Assembly (NCBI RefSeq): GCF_036226365.1
Contig: NZ_CP108462.1
Span: 992,001 to 1,056,000, forward strand
Direction: 5' to 3'
Source of the DNA: Streptomyces sp. NBC_01262
GTDB taxonomy: Bacteria > Actinomycetota > Actinomycetes > Streptomycetales > Streptomycetaceae
DNA length: 64,000 bases
The notes under the pieces are model-generated. The model searched no databases, was not told the origin of the DNA, and worked only from the letters and a program-made list of their open reading frames with translations. Of the stretch, positions 1 to 7,493 are shown piece after piece. The position numbers and the translations under genes are program-made. Position 1 is the stretch's first letter, and every line of letters begins with the position of its first letter.

Positions 1-278
1 TCCATCAGCAGACGACGGCGGCGTATTTCGCGCAGGCCGTGCTCTCGTTCGGGGTCTCACTGGCGGCGATGGTCGTCGGCGTGGCGTATCTGCCCGTCGG
101 GCCGTGGGTGCGGGCGTTTCTGGGGCTGGGGGTGCTGTATGTGGTGACGTCCGCGTTCACGCTGGCCAAGTGCGTACGGGACCGGCAGGAGGCGGGGCAG
201 GTGACCAGCCGGGTGGACCAGGCCCGGCTGGACAAGCTGCTGGCGGAGCATGATCCGTTCAGGACCGAGGGGGTGTGA
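1..278 (+). CDS. YiaA/YiaB-family inner membrane protein (5' end outside window)
   Basis: The reading frame is open from the first bases of the window and ends at 278, so the true start lies upstream. The visible part has two hydrophobic segments, about residues 12-30 and 37-53 of the visible part, separated by a short PVGPW turn, then a charged tail (AKCVRDRQE). This is the two-helix pattern of the YiaA/YiaB family. No enzymatic role is known for the family and none can be inferred here. The last 20 bases overlap the end of the convergent gene on the minus strand. Confidence 0.75.
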   Translation, partial: HQQTTAAYFAQAVLSFGVSLAAMVVGVAYLPVGPWVRAFLGLGVLYVVTSAFTLAKCVRDRQEAGQVTSRVDQARLDKLLAEHDPFRTEGV

Positions 279-732
279 CGGGGTCCGGGGCGGGCTCGGC
301 GGTGGGCGCGCTCGGGGTGGAGCTGCCGTTGCCGCGGGCGGCCTCGGCGCTGTTCTGGGCACCGAGGGCGCCGAAGTAGAAGCCGGCGACGGTGGCGAGG
401 ACGGTCAGCAGCGAGGTGACGATGGTCTTGCGCAGGTCGTCGGCGCCGTTGCCGGTGGCGACCGTGGCGTAGGCGAGGGCGAAGCCGACCAGGACGATGA
501 TGAGGATGGCGATCAGGCTCCGGGTCAGGCCCCGGACGCCGCGCGGTTCGCGCAGGTCCTTGATGAGGTCGCGGACCTCGGTGCTGGACCAGGAGCGGCC
601 GATCAGCTCCCTGGTGACCTCACGGCGCCAGCGAGCGGCGGTGATGGCGTCGATGACCAGGGGCAGGACGGCGATGGCGGCGATGACCGCCACGACCACG
701 CCGATGTAGACGAGCGATCTGGTGGAGTTCAT
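259..732 (-). CDS. small membrane protein of unknown function
   Basis: This encodes a 157-residue protein that I do not recognise. It begins MNSTRSLVYIG and has one N-terminal hydrophobic helix (about 7-30). A charged middle (about 31-75) may be cytoplasmic, and two further helices follow (about 78-100 and 107-125). The tail is rich in Ser, Pro and Glu and probably disordered. The ATG at 732 is chosen because the helix starts right after it, and upstream codons encode only low-complexity Arg/Pro. The gene lies 17 bases downstream of the nuclease-like gene on the same strand and may be cotranscribed with it. It converges on the YiaA/B-like gene. Confidence 0.6.
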   Translation of the reverse strand: MNSTRSLVYIGVVVAVIAAIAVLPLVIDAITAARWRREVTRELIGRSWSSTEVRDLIKDLREPRGVRGLTRSLIAILIIVLVGFALAYATVATGNGADDLRKTIVTSLLTVLATVAGFYFGALGAQNSAEAARGNGSSTPSAPTAEPAPDPVTPPRS

Positions 733-749
733 GGGAGAGGGACTGCCGA

Positions 750-1706
750 TCAGTAGTTCAGCCGGGCGAGGACCGGCAGGTGGTCGGAGGCGCGGACGGT
801 GCCGGATGTGGCGGCTGGGTCGTCGGCGACGGAAGGCGGGGGTGTCCCGGCGGCGCCGGTGAACACGGCGTCGACACGGGCCAGGAGGGCATGGCTGACG
901 AGGATGTGGTCGATCAGCTCGTGGCGCCCCCGGTAGACCCGGGAGTAGCGCCGGTCGTCGGGAATGCGGGGGGCGAGGTTCCACAGGCGGGCGGCGTCGC
1001 CGCCGTCGGGGTGGTCGAAGGCGGGGGTGCCGATCTCGGAGCCGGGCGGGCCGAGGAGGATCTGGGTGGTGGCGGCGGTGGGCTCGTCGTTGAGGTCGCC
1101 CAGGACGGCGACATCGCGGCTGCGTCCCTCGCCGTCGAGGAGGCCGTCGGCCAGGACGCGTACGGCGGCCGCTTCGGCGGCGCGGCGGAAGATCGCGTAC
1201 GCGCCGTAGCGGGCGCGCTCGCCCTCGTCACGCGGGCCGAAACGGCCGCCGGGGTAGGACAGCAGCTTGGACTTGAGGTGGACGACCGCCACGTCCAGGG
1301 GCCGGCCGGGCGCGGGCTCGACGCGTACGGCCAGGGCGCCCCGGCCCATCCGGTCGGCGGCGGGCAGGGTGTCGTCGACCTGGACCGGGAGCAGCCCGGG
1401 CGGGAGGGCGTCGGTGTCGGCCAGGACGGTCAGCGGCAGGCGGGACAGGAAGCCCACGCGGATGCCGCGGCTGTCGGGGTGGCCGGAGACGGCGGTGTGC
1501 CAGGGGCCGCCGTCGAGACGGGCGGCGAGGTCGGTGAGGGCCTGCGGGTCGCCGACCTCCTGGACGCCGAGGAGGTCGGGGCCCAGATGGTCGATGACGG
1601 CGGCTATGGCGTCCAGCTTCGCGTCGTACGTCTGCTCGTCGGGCGGGCCGAACTCGCCCCCTGGCCGGTAGAGGTTCTCCAGATTCCAGGTGCCGATCAC
1701 CGCCAT
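750..1706 (-). CDS. endonuclease/exonuclease/phosphatase (EEP) family hydrolase
   Basis: This 318-residue protein has the EEP fold signatures in order: WNLENLY near the N-terminus, VQEVGD (metal-binding Glu), a VVHLKSK segment, LGDLNDEP (catalytic Asp/Asn), and a C-terminal SDHLPV (Asp-His pair). The family cleaves phosphodiesters or phosphomonoesters with Mg2+; the substrate cannot be told from sequence. No signal peptide is seen. The ATG at 1706 is preferred over one 39 bases upstream because GGGGGAG precedes it and the family normally begins just before the WNLEN strand. The end is 17 bases before the small membrane protein, suggesting one transcript. Confidence 0.82.
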   Translation of the reverse strand: MAVIGTWNLENLYRPGGEFGPPDEQTYDAKLDAIAAVIDHLGPDLLGVQEVGDPQALTDLAARLDGGPWHTAVSGHPDSRGIRVGFLSRLPLTVLADTDALPPGLLPVQVDDTLPAADRMGRGALAVRVEPAPGRPLDVAVVHLKSKLLSYPGGRFGPRDEGERARYGAYAIFRRAAEAAAVRVLADGLLDGEGRSRDVAVLGDLNDEPTAATTQILLGPPGSEIGTPAFDHPDGGDAARLWNLAPRIPDDRRYSRVYRGRHELIDHILVSHALLARVDAVFTGAAGTPPPSVADDPAATSGTVRASDHLPVLARLNY

Positions 1707-1769
1707 GGCCGCCACTCCCCCGTTTTCGCGCACGCACTCACGCAATACAGCACGCGCGCAGCAACTCCC

Positions 1770-2756
1770 TTAGTTCCAGGGGAGTTCCGCGCGGTGGCTC
1801 CAGTATGCCCCGGCCGGTTCGGCGAGGGCGGTGAGGCGGGCGGACTGCTCGTCGTCCAGGCGTACGGCGGCGGCTTGCGCGTTGGCGGCGAGCTGGGCGG
1901 CCGAGGCGGCGCCGGACAGTACGAGGTCCGCCCAGGGGTGGCGCAGGAGGGCGGCCAGGGCGATGGCGTCGGGCGTGGCGCCGGCCTCGGCGGCCACCTG
2001 GGCGAGGACGGAGCCGGGGGCTGCGTGCGCGAGGCGGCCGTTGGCCATGCCCTCCTTGATGATCACCGTGCATCCGGCGTCGTGGGCCTCGGCGAGGGCG
2101 GGGGCGGCGGAGGGTTCGAGGAGGTTGCAGGTGGACTGGACGCCGCTGAAGAGCGGCAGGCCGTCCACGGTGATCGCCAGTGCGGTGCGGATCGCGTCGG
2201 CCTGGGCCGGGCCGCTCGTCGAGAAGCCGATCTTCACGCCCTCGGCGGCCAGGTCCGCCAGCCGGTCGTGCAGGGCCCGGTCGGTGAGCGCGGGGCTGTC
2301 CGGGGTCACCGAATGGATCTGGTAGAGGTCGAGCCGCTTGCCGAGCAGGGCGCGGGTCTCGGCGAGCTGACGGTCGTACGTCGCGACGGAGTGGTCCTTG
2401 ACCTCGTGGACCTCGGCGTCGGGCCGCCAGCCGGCGGTGTAGGTGTAGCCCCACTTGCTGCCGATGACGGCGTCGGGGGCGCCGCCGGGGCGGGCCTGGA
2501 GCCAGTCGGCGAGGAACTCCTCCGAACGCCCGTAGGAGCGGGCCGCGTCGAAGTAGCGCACGCCGCTGTCGTACGCCGCGTCCAGGACCTCGTGGGCGCG
2601 CTCGCGCATCGCCGCCACCGTGCGTTCGGCGGGCAGATCGGCGGCCCGGCCGAGGTTGATGTAGCCGGGCCGGCCAACGGCGGCGAGGCCGAGTCCGAGG
2701 CGGCGTACGGGGGCGGCGCTGAGGGCGGCCTCGGCCGCGATACGTGCGAACGACAT
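1770..2756 (-). CDS. aldo/keto reductase
   Basis: This 328-residue protein has the (beta/alpha)8 aldo/keto reductase pattern. The Asp and Tyr of YFDAARSYG form the catalytic pair, the Lys lies in IGSKWGY, and YQIHSV supplies the active-site His. The C-terminal half carries the NADPH-binding strands (LVLSGAASAAQLAAN). It would reduce an aldehyde or ketone, or oxidise an alcohol, with NADP(H); the substrate is unknown. The ATG at 2756 is chosen because sequence upstream of it does not resemble the family. It is divergent from the hydrolase-ABC fusion gene and shares that gene's upstream region (2757-2904). Confidence 0.85.
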   Translation of the reverse strand: MSFARIAAEAALSAAPVRRLGLGLAAVGRPGYINLGRAADLPAERTVAAMRERAHEVLDAAYDSGVRYFDAARSYGRSEEFLADWLQARPGGAPDAVIGSKWGYTYTAGWRPDAEVHEVKDHSVATYDRQLAETRALLGKRLDLYQIHSVTPDSPALTDRALHDRLADLAAEGVKIGFSTSGPAQADAIRTALAITVDGLPLFSGVQSTCNLLEPSAAPALAEAHDAGCTVIIKEGMANGRLAHAAPGSVLAQVAAEAGATPDAIALAALLRHPWADLVLSGAASAAQLAANAQAAAVRLDDEQSARLTALAEPAGAYWSHRAELPWN

Positions 2757-2904
2757 GGTCAGCACCGTACTCCCGAGGTAGTACGCGGGCTCCGCCGATC
2801 CCGTCCCGAGGGGTGACGTGAGCGTGATCACCGTAAGGCAGAGTAGGGGGACGAACCCCGGACCCCTACCTCGCACCCCCGCCCCCGTACCTGAGGATCA
2901 CCGC

Positions 2905-5649
2905 ATGCGATTGGCCCTGACCAGGCTGCCCCGGCTCTGGCCCCGGCACAGGAACCGGCGGCGGCTGGTGGCGGGGGGCGCCGCGCTCGCCGCCCTGGCG
3001 GCGGGCGGTGCCGTGACGCTGGCCGCCGCCGACAGCCCGGCGCCGGTGCGCCGTTCGGACCGGGTGTTCTCGATGCCCGAGACCGCCGGCAGCGCGAAGC
3101 GCGTGCGCATCGACACCTCGTACTTCACCTCCGGCGGCTCGGGGCGGCGGCCCGCCGTGCTGCTCGCGCACGGCTTCGGCGGCAGCAAGGACGACATGCG
3201 CGCCGAGGCCGAGCAGCTCGCGCGTGACGGATACGCGGTGCTGACCTGGTCCGCGCGCGGCTTCGGGGATTCCACGGGGCAGATCGGGCTCAACGCGCCG
3301 GACCGCGAGGTCGCCGATGTGCGACGGCTGATCGACTGGCTCGGCAAGCGCGACGACGTGCTCCTGGACGGTCCCGACGACCCCCGGGTGGGCATGGCGG
3401 GCGCGTCCTACGGGGGCGCGATCTCGCTGCTCACCGCCGGGTACGACAAGCGGGTGGACGCCATAGCGCCGCAGATCACCTGGTGGGATCTGGCGGACTC
3501 GCTCTTCCCGCAGAGCGCGTCCGGGCAGAGCGCCGAGTCCGGGGTGTTCAAGAAGCTGTGGGCCGGGATCTTCTTCACCACCGGCAGCACGAGCAGCACG
3601 GGCACGGGCCCGAGCACAGGCACGAGCACGGGCGCCGCCTGCCGCTTCACCGCCGAGCTGTGCGCGATGTACGACAAGGCCGCCGTCTCCGGGCGCGCGG
3701 ACGCGGCCACCGTGAAGCTGCTGGAGCGCTCCAGCCCGTCATCGGTCGCCGCCCGCATCAAGGTGCCGACGCTGGTCGTGCAGGGGCAGAACGACTCGCT
3801 GTTCCCGCTCGGCCAGGGGGACGCCATCGCGCGCGCCGTGGCCGCCAACGGGGCGCCGGTGTCGGTGGACTGGACGTCCGGCGGGCATGACGGCGGGGAC
3901 CAGGAGTCCTCGCGCGTGGAGTCCCGCACGGTCGCGTGGTTCGACCGCTACCTGAAGAAGCAGACCGGCACCGGCACCGGCCCGGCCTTCCGGGTCACCC
4001 GCACCGGCGGGGTCGACACCACGGACGGGCAGACCGTGCAGCGCGGCGCGAGCGCGGCCGCGTACCCGGGGCTGAGCGGCACGGGGACCCGTACGGTCGC
4101 GCTGACCGGCGATGCGCAGAGCGTGTCCAATCCGGCGGGCGGTGCGCCGCCCGCCATTTCGTCCCTGCCCGGGATCGGGGCGCTGGCACAGCTGAGCAGC
4201 CTCGGACAGGGCCTGTCCCTCGACTTCGCCGGGCAGCGGGCCGTCTTCGACTCCGCACCCCTGAAAACCGCGCTGCGCATGACGGGTTCGGCCCGCACGC
4301 GCATCACGGTGAAGACCGACGCGCCCGAGGGCGCCGTGCTCTTCGCCAAGGTGTACGACGTCGGCCAGGGCGGCAGCGCCACGCTCCCCCATCAGCTCGT
4401 CGCCCCGCTGCGCGTCACCTCCTCCGGCACGGTCAGCGTGACGCTGCCCGCCGTGGACCACGAGTTCGCCGCCGGTCACCGGCTGCGGCTCGTGCTGGCG
4501 ACGACCGACCTCGCCTACTCCTCACCGGCCGCCCCTGCCACGTACACGGTCTCCCTCCCGGAGGGCGGGGCCTCGCTGACCGTGCCGACGGACACCGCGC
4601 TGGCCACCGCGCAGGCGGGCCTGCCGGCCTGGACGTGGGGGCTGCCGCTGGGCGCGCTCGCCCTGGCCGCCGCGCTGCTGCTCGTCGGCCGCAGGCGCAC
4701 GCGGTCCGCGGAACAGACGCCCGGCGACGCACCGTTGGAGATCTCCGGGCTCTCCAAGCGCTATCACGGCTCCGCCGACCGCTATGCGGTGCGGGACCTG
4801 TCCTTCTGCGTCGAGCGCGGGCAGGTGCTGGGCCTGCTGGGGCCCAATGGCGCGGGCAAGACGACCACGATGCGCATGCTGATGGGCCTGATCCGGCCCG
4901 ACTCCGGCACCGTGCGGATCTTCGGGCACGAGATCACCCCGGGCGCGCCGGTCCTGTCGCGCGTGGGCGCCTTCGTGGAGGGCGCCGGTTTCCTGCCGCA
5001 CCTCACCGGGCGCGCCAACCTCGACCTGTACTGGCGGGCCACCGGCCGCCCCGCCGAGGACGCCCATGTGGAAGAGGCGCTGGAGATCGCCGCTCTCGGC
5101 GAGGCGCTGGACCGGGCGGTGCGTACGTACTCCCAGGGCATGCGGCAGCGGCTCGCCATCGCACAGGCCATGCTCGGGCTGCCCGATCTGCTGATCCTCG
5201 ACGAGCCGACCAACGGTCTGGACCCGCCGCAGATCCGCGAGATGCGGGCGGTCGTGACCCGCTACGCGGCGACCGGGCGCACCGTGATCGTGTCCAGCCA
5301 CATGCTGTCCGAGGTCGAGCAGAGCTGCACGCATCTGGTGGTCATGGACAAGGGGCAGCTGATCGCCGCCGGACCGGTGGACGAGATCAGCGGCAGCGGC
5401 GACGTGCTGTTCGTCGGAACCGCCGGCATGCCGGCCGCCGCCCTGGAGGAGACCGCCCGCAAGCTCGCCGGGCTGCCCGGTGTCGCGTCGGCCGACGCGG
5501 CCGAGACCGGTCTGCTGGTCCGCCTGGAGGACCTGAGCGTGCACGAACTGCTGGCCGAACTGCTGCGCCTGGAAGTGCCGGTGGAGCGGGTCGGCCCGCA
5601 CCGCCGCCTTGAGGACGCCTTCCTCACCCTGATCGGAGGCCCGGCATGA
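2905..5649 (+). CDS. fusion of extracytoplasmic alpha/beta hydrolase and ABC transporter ATPase
   Basis: This is a 914-residue protein with two normally separate parts. Residues about 20-42 form an N-terminal membrane anchor. Residues about 70-360 are an alpha/beta hydrolase of the X-Pro dipeptidyl-peptidase/CocE type with nucleophile Ser168 in GASYGG. A beta-rich C-terminal hydrolase domain follows to about 560. A second membrane helix (about 577-596) precedes a complete ABC ATPase with Walker A GPNGAGKTT (about 647), signature YSQGMRQRL and Walker B LLILDEPTNGLDP. Two helices would put the hydrolase outside and the ATPase inside. GAGG about 9 bases before the ATG at 2905 supports this start over a GTG at 2818. 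The permease gene overlaps the stop codon. Confidence 0.85.
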   Translation: MRLALTRLPRLWPRHRNRRRLVAGGAALAALAAGGAVTLAAADSPAPVRRSDRVFSMPETAGSAKRVRIDTSYFTSGGSGRRPAVLLAHGFGGSKDDMRAEAEQLARDGYAVLTWSARGFGDSTGQIGLNAPDREVADVRRLIDWLGKRDDVLLDGPDDPRVGMAGASYGGAISLLTAGYDKRVDAIAPQITWWDLADSLFPQSASGQSAESGVFKKLWAGIFFTTGSTSSTGTGPSTGTSTGAACRFTAELCAMYDKAAVSGRADAATVKLLERSSPSSVAARIKVPTLVVQGQNDSLFPLGQGDAIARAVAANGAPVSVDWTSGGHDGGDQESSRVESRTVAWFDRYLKKQTGTGTGPAFRVTRTGGVDTTDGQTVQRGASAAAYPGLSGTGTRTVALTGDAQSVSNPAGGAPPAISSLPGIGALAQLSSLGQGLSLDFAGQRAVFDSAPLKTALRMTGSARTRITVKTDAPEGAVLFAKVYDVGQGGSATLPHQLVAPLRVTSSGTVSVTLPAVDHEFAAGHRLRLVLATTDLAYSSPAAPATYTVSLPEGGASLTVPTDTALATAQAGLPAWTWGLPLGALALAAALLLVGRRRTRSAEQTPGDAPLEISGLSKRYHGSADRYAVRDLSFCVERGQVLGLLGPNGAGKTTTMRMLMGLIRPDSGTVRIFGHEITPGAPVLSRVGAFVEGAGFLPHLTGRANLDLYWRATGRPAEDAHVEEALEIAALGEALDRAVRTYSQGMRQRLAIAQAMLGLPDLLILDEPTNGLDPPQIREMRAVVTRYAATGRTVIVSSHMLSEVEQSCTHLVVMDKGQLIAAGPVDEISGSGDVLFVGTAGMPAAALEETARKLAGLPGVASADAAETGLLVRLEDLSVHELLAELLRLEVPVERVGPHRRLEDAFLTLIGGPA

Positions 5650-6545
5650 GCACCGCCGGTACGGACCTGGCCGGCACGAACACGGCCGGCACGAACACGA
5701 CCACCGCCGCGGAGGGCTACCGGCCGCGCCACACCCTCCCGCTGCGCGTCGAGGCGGTACGCCAGCTGCTGCGCCGCCGCACACTGATCGCCTTCTCCGT
5801 CGTGGCGGGGCTGCCGGTCGTGGTGTGGGCGGCCTTCACCATCGGCGGCACCCCCGGCGGCCGGAACAACACCGTGTCCTTCATGGACGTGGCCACCGCC
5901 TCCGGGCTGAACTTCTCCCTCGCCGTGCTGTTCGTGGCGTCCGGTTTCCTCCTCACCATTCCGGTGGCTCTCTTCTTCGGCGACACGGTGGCCTCCGAGG
6001 CGAGCTGGTCCTCGCTGCGCTATCTGCTGGCCGCGCCCGTGCCCCGGGCCCGGCTGCTGGTGAGCAAGCTGCTGGTGTCGCTGGCCTTCAGCGCCGCGGC
6101 CGTGCTGGCGCTGCCCGCCGTCGCGCTCGCGGTGGGCACGGCCGCGTACGGCTGGAAGGACCTGGAGCTGACCACGGCCGGCTCGCTCCCGCCCGGCACC
6201 GCCGTCCAGCGGCTGGCGGTGATCGCCCTCTATGTCTTCGTCAGCCAGCTCGCGGTCGCCGGCTTCGCCTTCTGGCTCTCCACCGTCACCGACGCCCCGC
6301 TGGGCGCGGTCGGCGGGGCGGTCGGCATCGTGATCATCTGCAACATCCTGGACGCCATCACGGCCCTGGGATCCCTGCGGGACTTCCTGCCGACGCACTG
6401 GCAGTACGCCTGGGCGGATGTCCTGCAGCCGGGGCACGTCGAGTGGGCGGGCATGCTCAAGGGCACATCGGTCTCGGTGTCCTTCGCCATCGTCTTCTTC
6501 GCGCTGGCCTTCAGGGGCTTCCAGCGCAAGGACATCGTGTCCTGA
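5646..6545 (+). CDS. ABC-2 type transporter permease
   Basis: This 299-residue integral membrane protein has about six hydrophobic helices. An N-terminal helix follows RTLIAFSVV, and the remaining helices form the usual ABC-2 permease pattern with a cytoplasmic start. Its ATG overlaps the TGA of the upstream hydrolase-ATPase fusion (ATGA), so the two are translationally coupled and should form one exporter: two ATPase-bearing fusion chains plus this membrane channel. The exported substrate is unknown. The attached hydrolase suggests that cargo is processed outside the membrane, which is inference. Confidence 0.83.
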   Translation: MSTAGTDLAGTNTAGTNTTTAAEGYRPRHTLPLRVEAVRQLLRRRTLIAFSVVAGLPVVVWAAFTIGGTPGGRNNTVSFMDVATASGLNFSLAVLFVASGFLLTIPVALFFGDTVASEASWSSLRYLLAAPVPRARLLVSKLLVSLAFSAAAVLALPAVALAVGTAAYGWKDLELTTAGSLPPGTAVQRLAVIALYVFVSQLAVAGFAFWLSTVTDAPLGAVGGAVGIVIICNILDAITALGSLRDFLPTHWQYAWADVLQPGHVEWAGMLKGTSVSVSFAIVFFALAFRGFQRKDIVS

Positions 6546-6559
6546 CCGCCGGACAGGCC

Positions 6560-6838
6560 CTACTGCTGGGCGTGTTCCTGGGCGAGCCGCTTCGGGGCGG
6601 CCTGCCGCCAGGAGTCGGCGAGGATCTCGCGCAGTTCCTGCGCGTCCTCCAGGGCGGCCAGCCGCACCCGCACCCAGGCGAAGTTGTCGTCGTGGCCGGG
6701 CCGTATGAAGAACTTCTCCGGCTCGGCCGCGATCAGCTCGGCCCGCTCGTCCACCGGGCACTTCACGCCCACCGAGGCGTCGTCGTCCGCCAGCGCCGCG
6801 AAGACCATGTCTTCGACGTTAACCCGTGGCACTGACAA
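6560..6838 (-). CDS. MmcQ/YjbR-like protein lacking its N-terminus
   Basis: This protein of at most 92 residues matches the C-terminal part of MmcQ/YjbR proteins: a GVKCP strand, EKFFIRPGHDDNFAWVRVRL, and a closing RQAAPKRLA helix. Family members are usually about 115-120 residues and begin with a helix (DVRRLALSLP type) that is absent here. Upstream sequence in this frame stays open to about 6892 but shows no family-like residues and overlaps the start of the divergent kinase gene. Possible starts are TTG 6838, GTG 6832 and ATG 6808, none with a good ribosome binding site. It may be a decayed remnant. Confidence 0.5.
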   Translation of the reverse strand: MSVPRVNVEDMVFAALADDDASVGVKCPVDERAELIAAEPEKFFIRPGHDDNFAWVRVRLAALEDAQELREILADSWRQAAPKRLAQEHAQQ

Positions 6839-6860
6839 CGCCGCCGTTCGGACGGGCGGA

Positions 6861-6866
6861 TAGTGT
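6861..6866 (+). promoter_or_regulatory. candidate -10 box, leaderless kinase transcript
   Basis: TAGTGT lies 7 bases before the ATG at 6874, where transcription would start at or next to the A of the start codon. No Shine-Dalgarno sequence precedes this gene. A CTGACA at 6832-6837 is too far upstream (23 bases) to be a convincing -35. Confidence 0.4.
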
Positions 6867-6873
6867 CGCTGGC

Positions 6874-7440
6874 ATGTTAGCTGTGTTGGTCAACGGTCTG
6901 CCGGGCGCGGGGAAGACAACGCTGGCGAAGGCTCTGGCCCGTGAACTGGAACTGCCTCTGTTCAGCAAGGACGCCGTGAAGGAGACCCTGGCGGACACCC
7001 TGGCCGCGGTCCGCCCGGCGGGGAGTTCGGCGCGTGAGTGGAGCCGGACGCTGGGCGTCGCGGCGGCGGAGAGCCTGTGGACGCTGCTCGCGGACGCACC
7101 GGTGGGGGCCGTGCTGGAGAGCCCGTGGCTGGCGCACATGCGGTCGGTGGTGGCGGCGGGGCTGGCGCGGGCGGGAGTGGAGGAGGTGCACGAGGTGTGG
7201 TGCGAGGTGCCGCTGGAGACGGCGCGGCGCAGATTCAGCGAGCGGGCCGGGAGCCGGCATCCGGTGCACGCGGAGGCGACGCCGTTCTGGGAGGACCAGT
7301 GGCGGTTCTGGAGCGGGGTGGCTGAGCCACTGGGGCTGGGGGCGGTGCATCACGTGGACACGACACGGACCGTGGACGTGGCGGCGCTCGCCCTGCGCAT
7401 CGCCTGGGCCTCGGATTCCCCCTCGGGAGACTTTCCATAG
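6874..7440 (+). CDS. small P-loop kinase (AAA/APS-kinase-like)
   Basis: This 188-residue protein starts with a Walker A motif (NGLPGAGKTTLA, residues about 8-19). It has the layout of small nucleoside, sugar or antibiotic kinases: a LESPW segment in the middle and a lid-like arginine-rich helix (ETARRRFSERAGSRHP). The substrate is unknown. The second codon is TTA (6877-6879), the rare leucine codon read by the bldA tRNA in streptomycetes, so translation may be developmentally timed. The start is set by the Walker A position and the -10-like TAGTGT just upstream; no ribosome binding site is visible. It lies just upstream of the ROK regulator. Confidence 0.75.
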   Translation: MLAVLVNGLPGAGKTTLAKALARELELPLFSKDAVKETLADTLAAVRPAGSSAREWSRTLGVAAAESLWTLLADAPVGAVLESPWLAHMRSVVAAGLARAGVEEVHEVWCEVPLETARRRFSERAGSRHPVHAEATPFWEDQWRFWSGVAEPLGLGAVHHVDTTRTVDVAALALRIAWASDSPSGDFP

Positions 7441-7450
7441 TGCTTTTCCT

Positions 7451-7470
7451 AAGGGGTTGTTCAACCCCTT
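7451..7470. promoter_or_regulatory. perfect 9-bp inverted repeat, candidate ROK operator
   Basis: AAGGGGTTG and CAACCCCTT flank a TT spacer, giving an 18-base perfect dyad. It sits 23 bases before the start of the ROK regulator gene and covers the likely -35 box (TTGTTC, 7457-7462). This is the expected place for autorepression. That the ROK protein binds it is inference. Confidence 0.6.
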
Positions 7471-7486
7471 CTCGAAGCAATAGCCT
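7457..7486 (+). promoter_or_regulatory. candidate promoter of the ROK gene (leaderless)
   Basis: TTGTTC (7457-7462) and TAGCCT (7481-7486) are separated by 18 bases. The -10 ends 7 bases before the ATG at 7494, so the transcript probably has no leader. The -35 lies inside the 9-bp inverted repeat. Confidence 0.45.
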
Positions 7487-7493
7487 GTCGGCC

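Noticed and set aside
780..2816. A 678-codon plus-strand open frame covering the EEP and aldo/keto reductase genes
   Set aside because: Gly/Gln/Val-rich composition without domains; both genes on the minus strand have complete family motifs.
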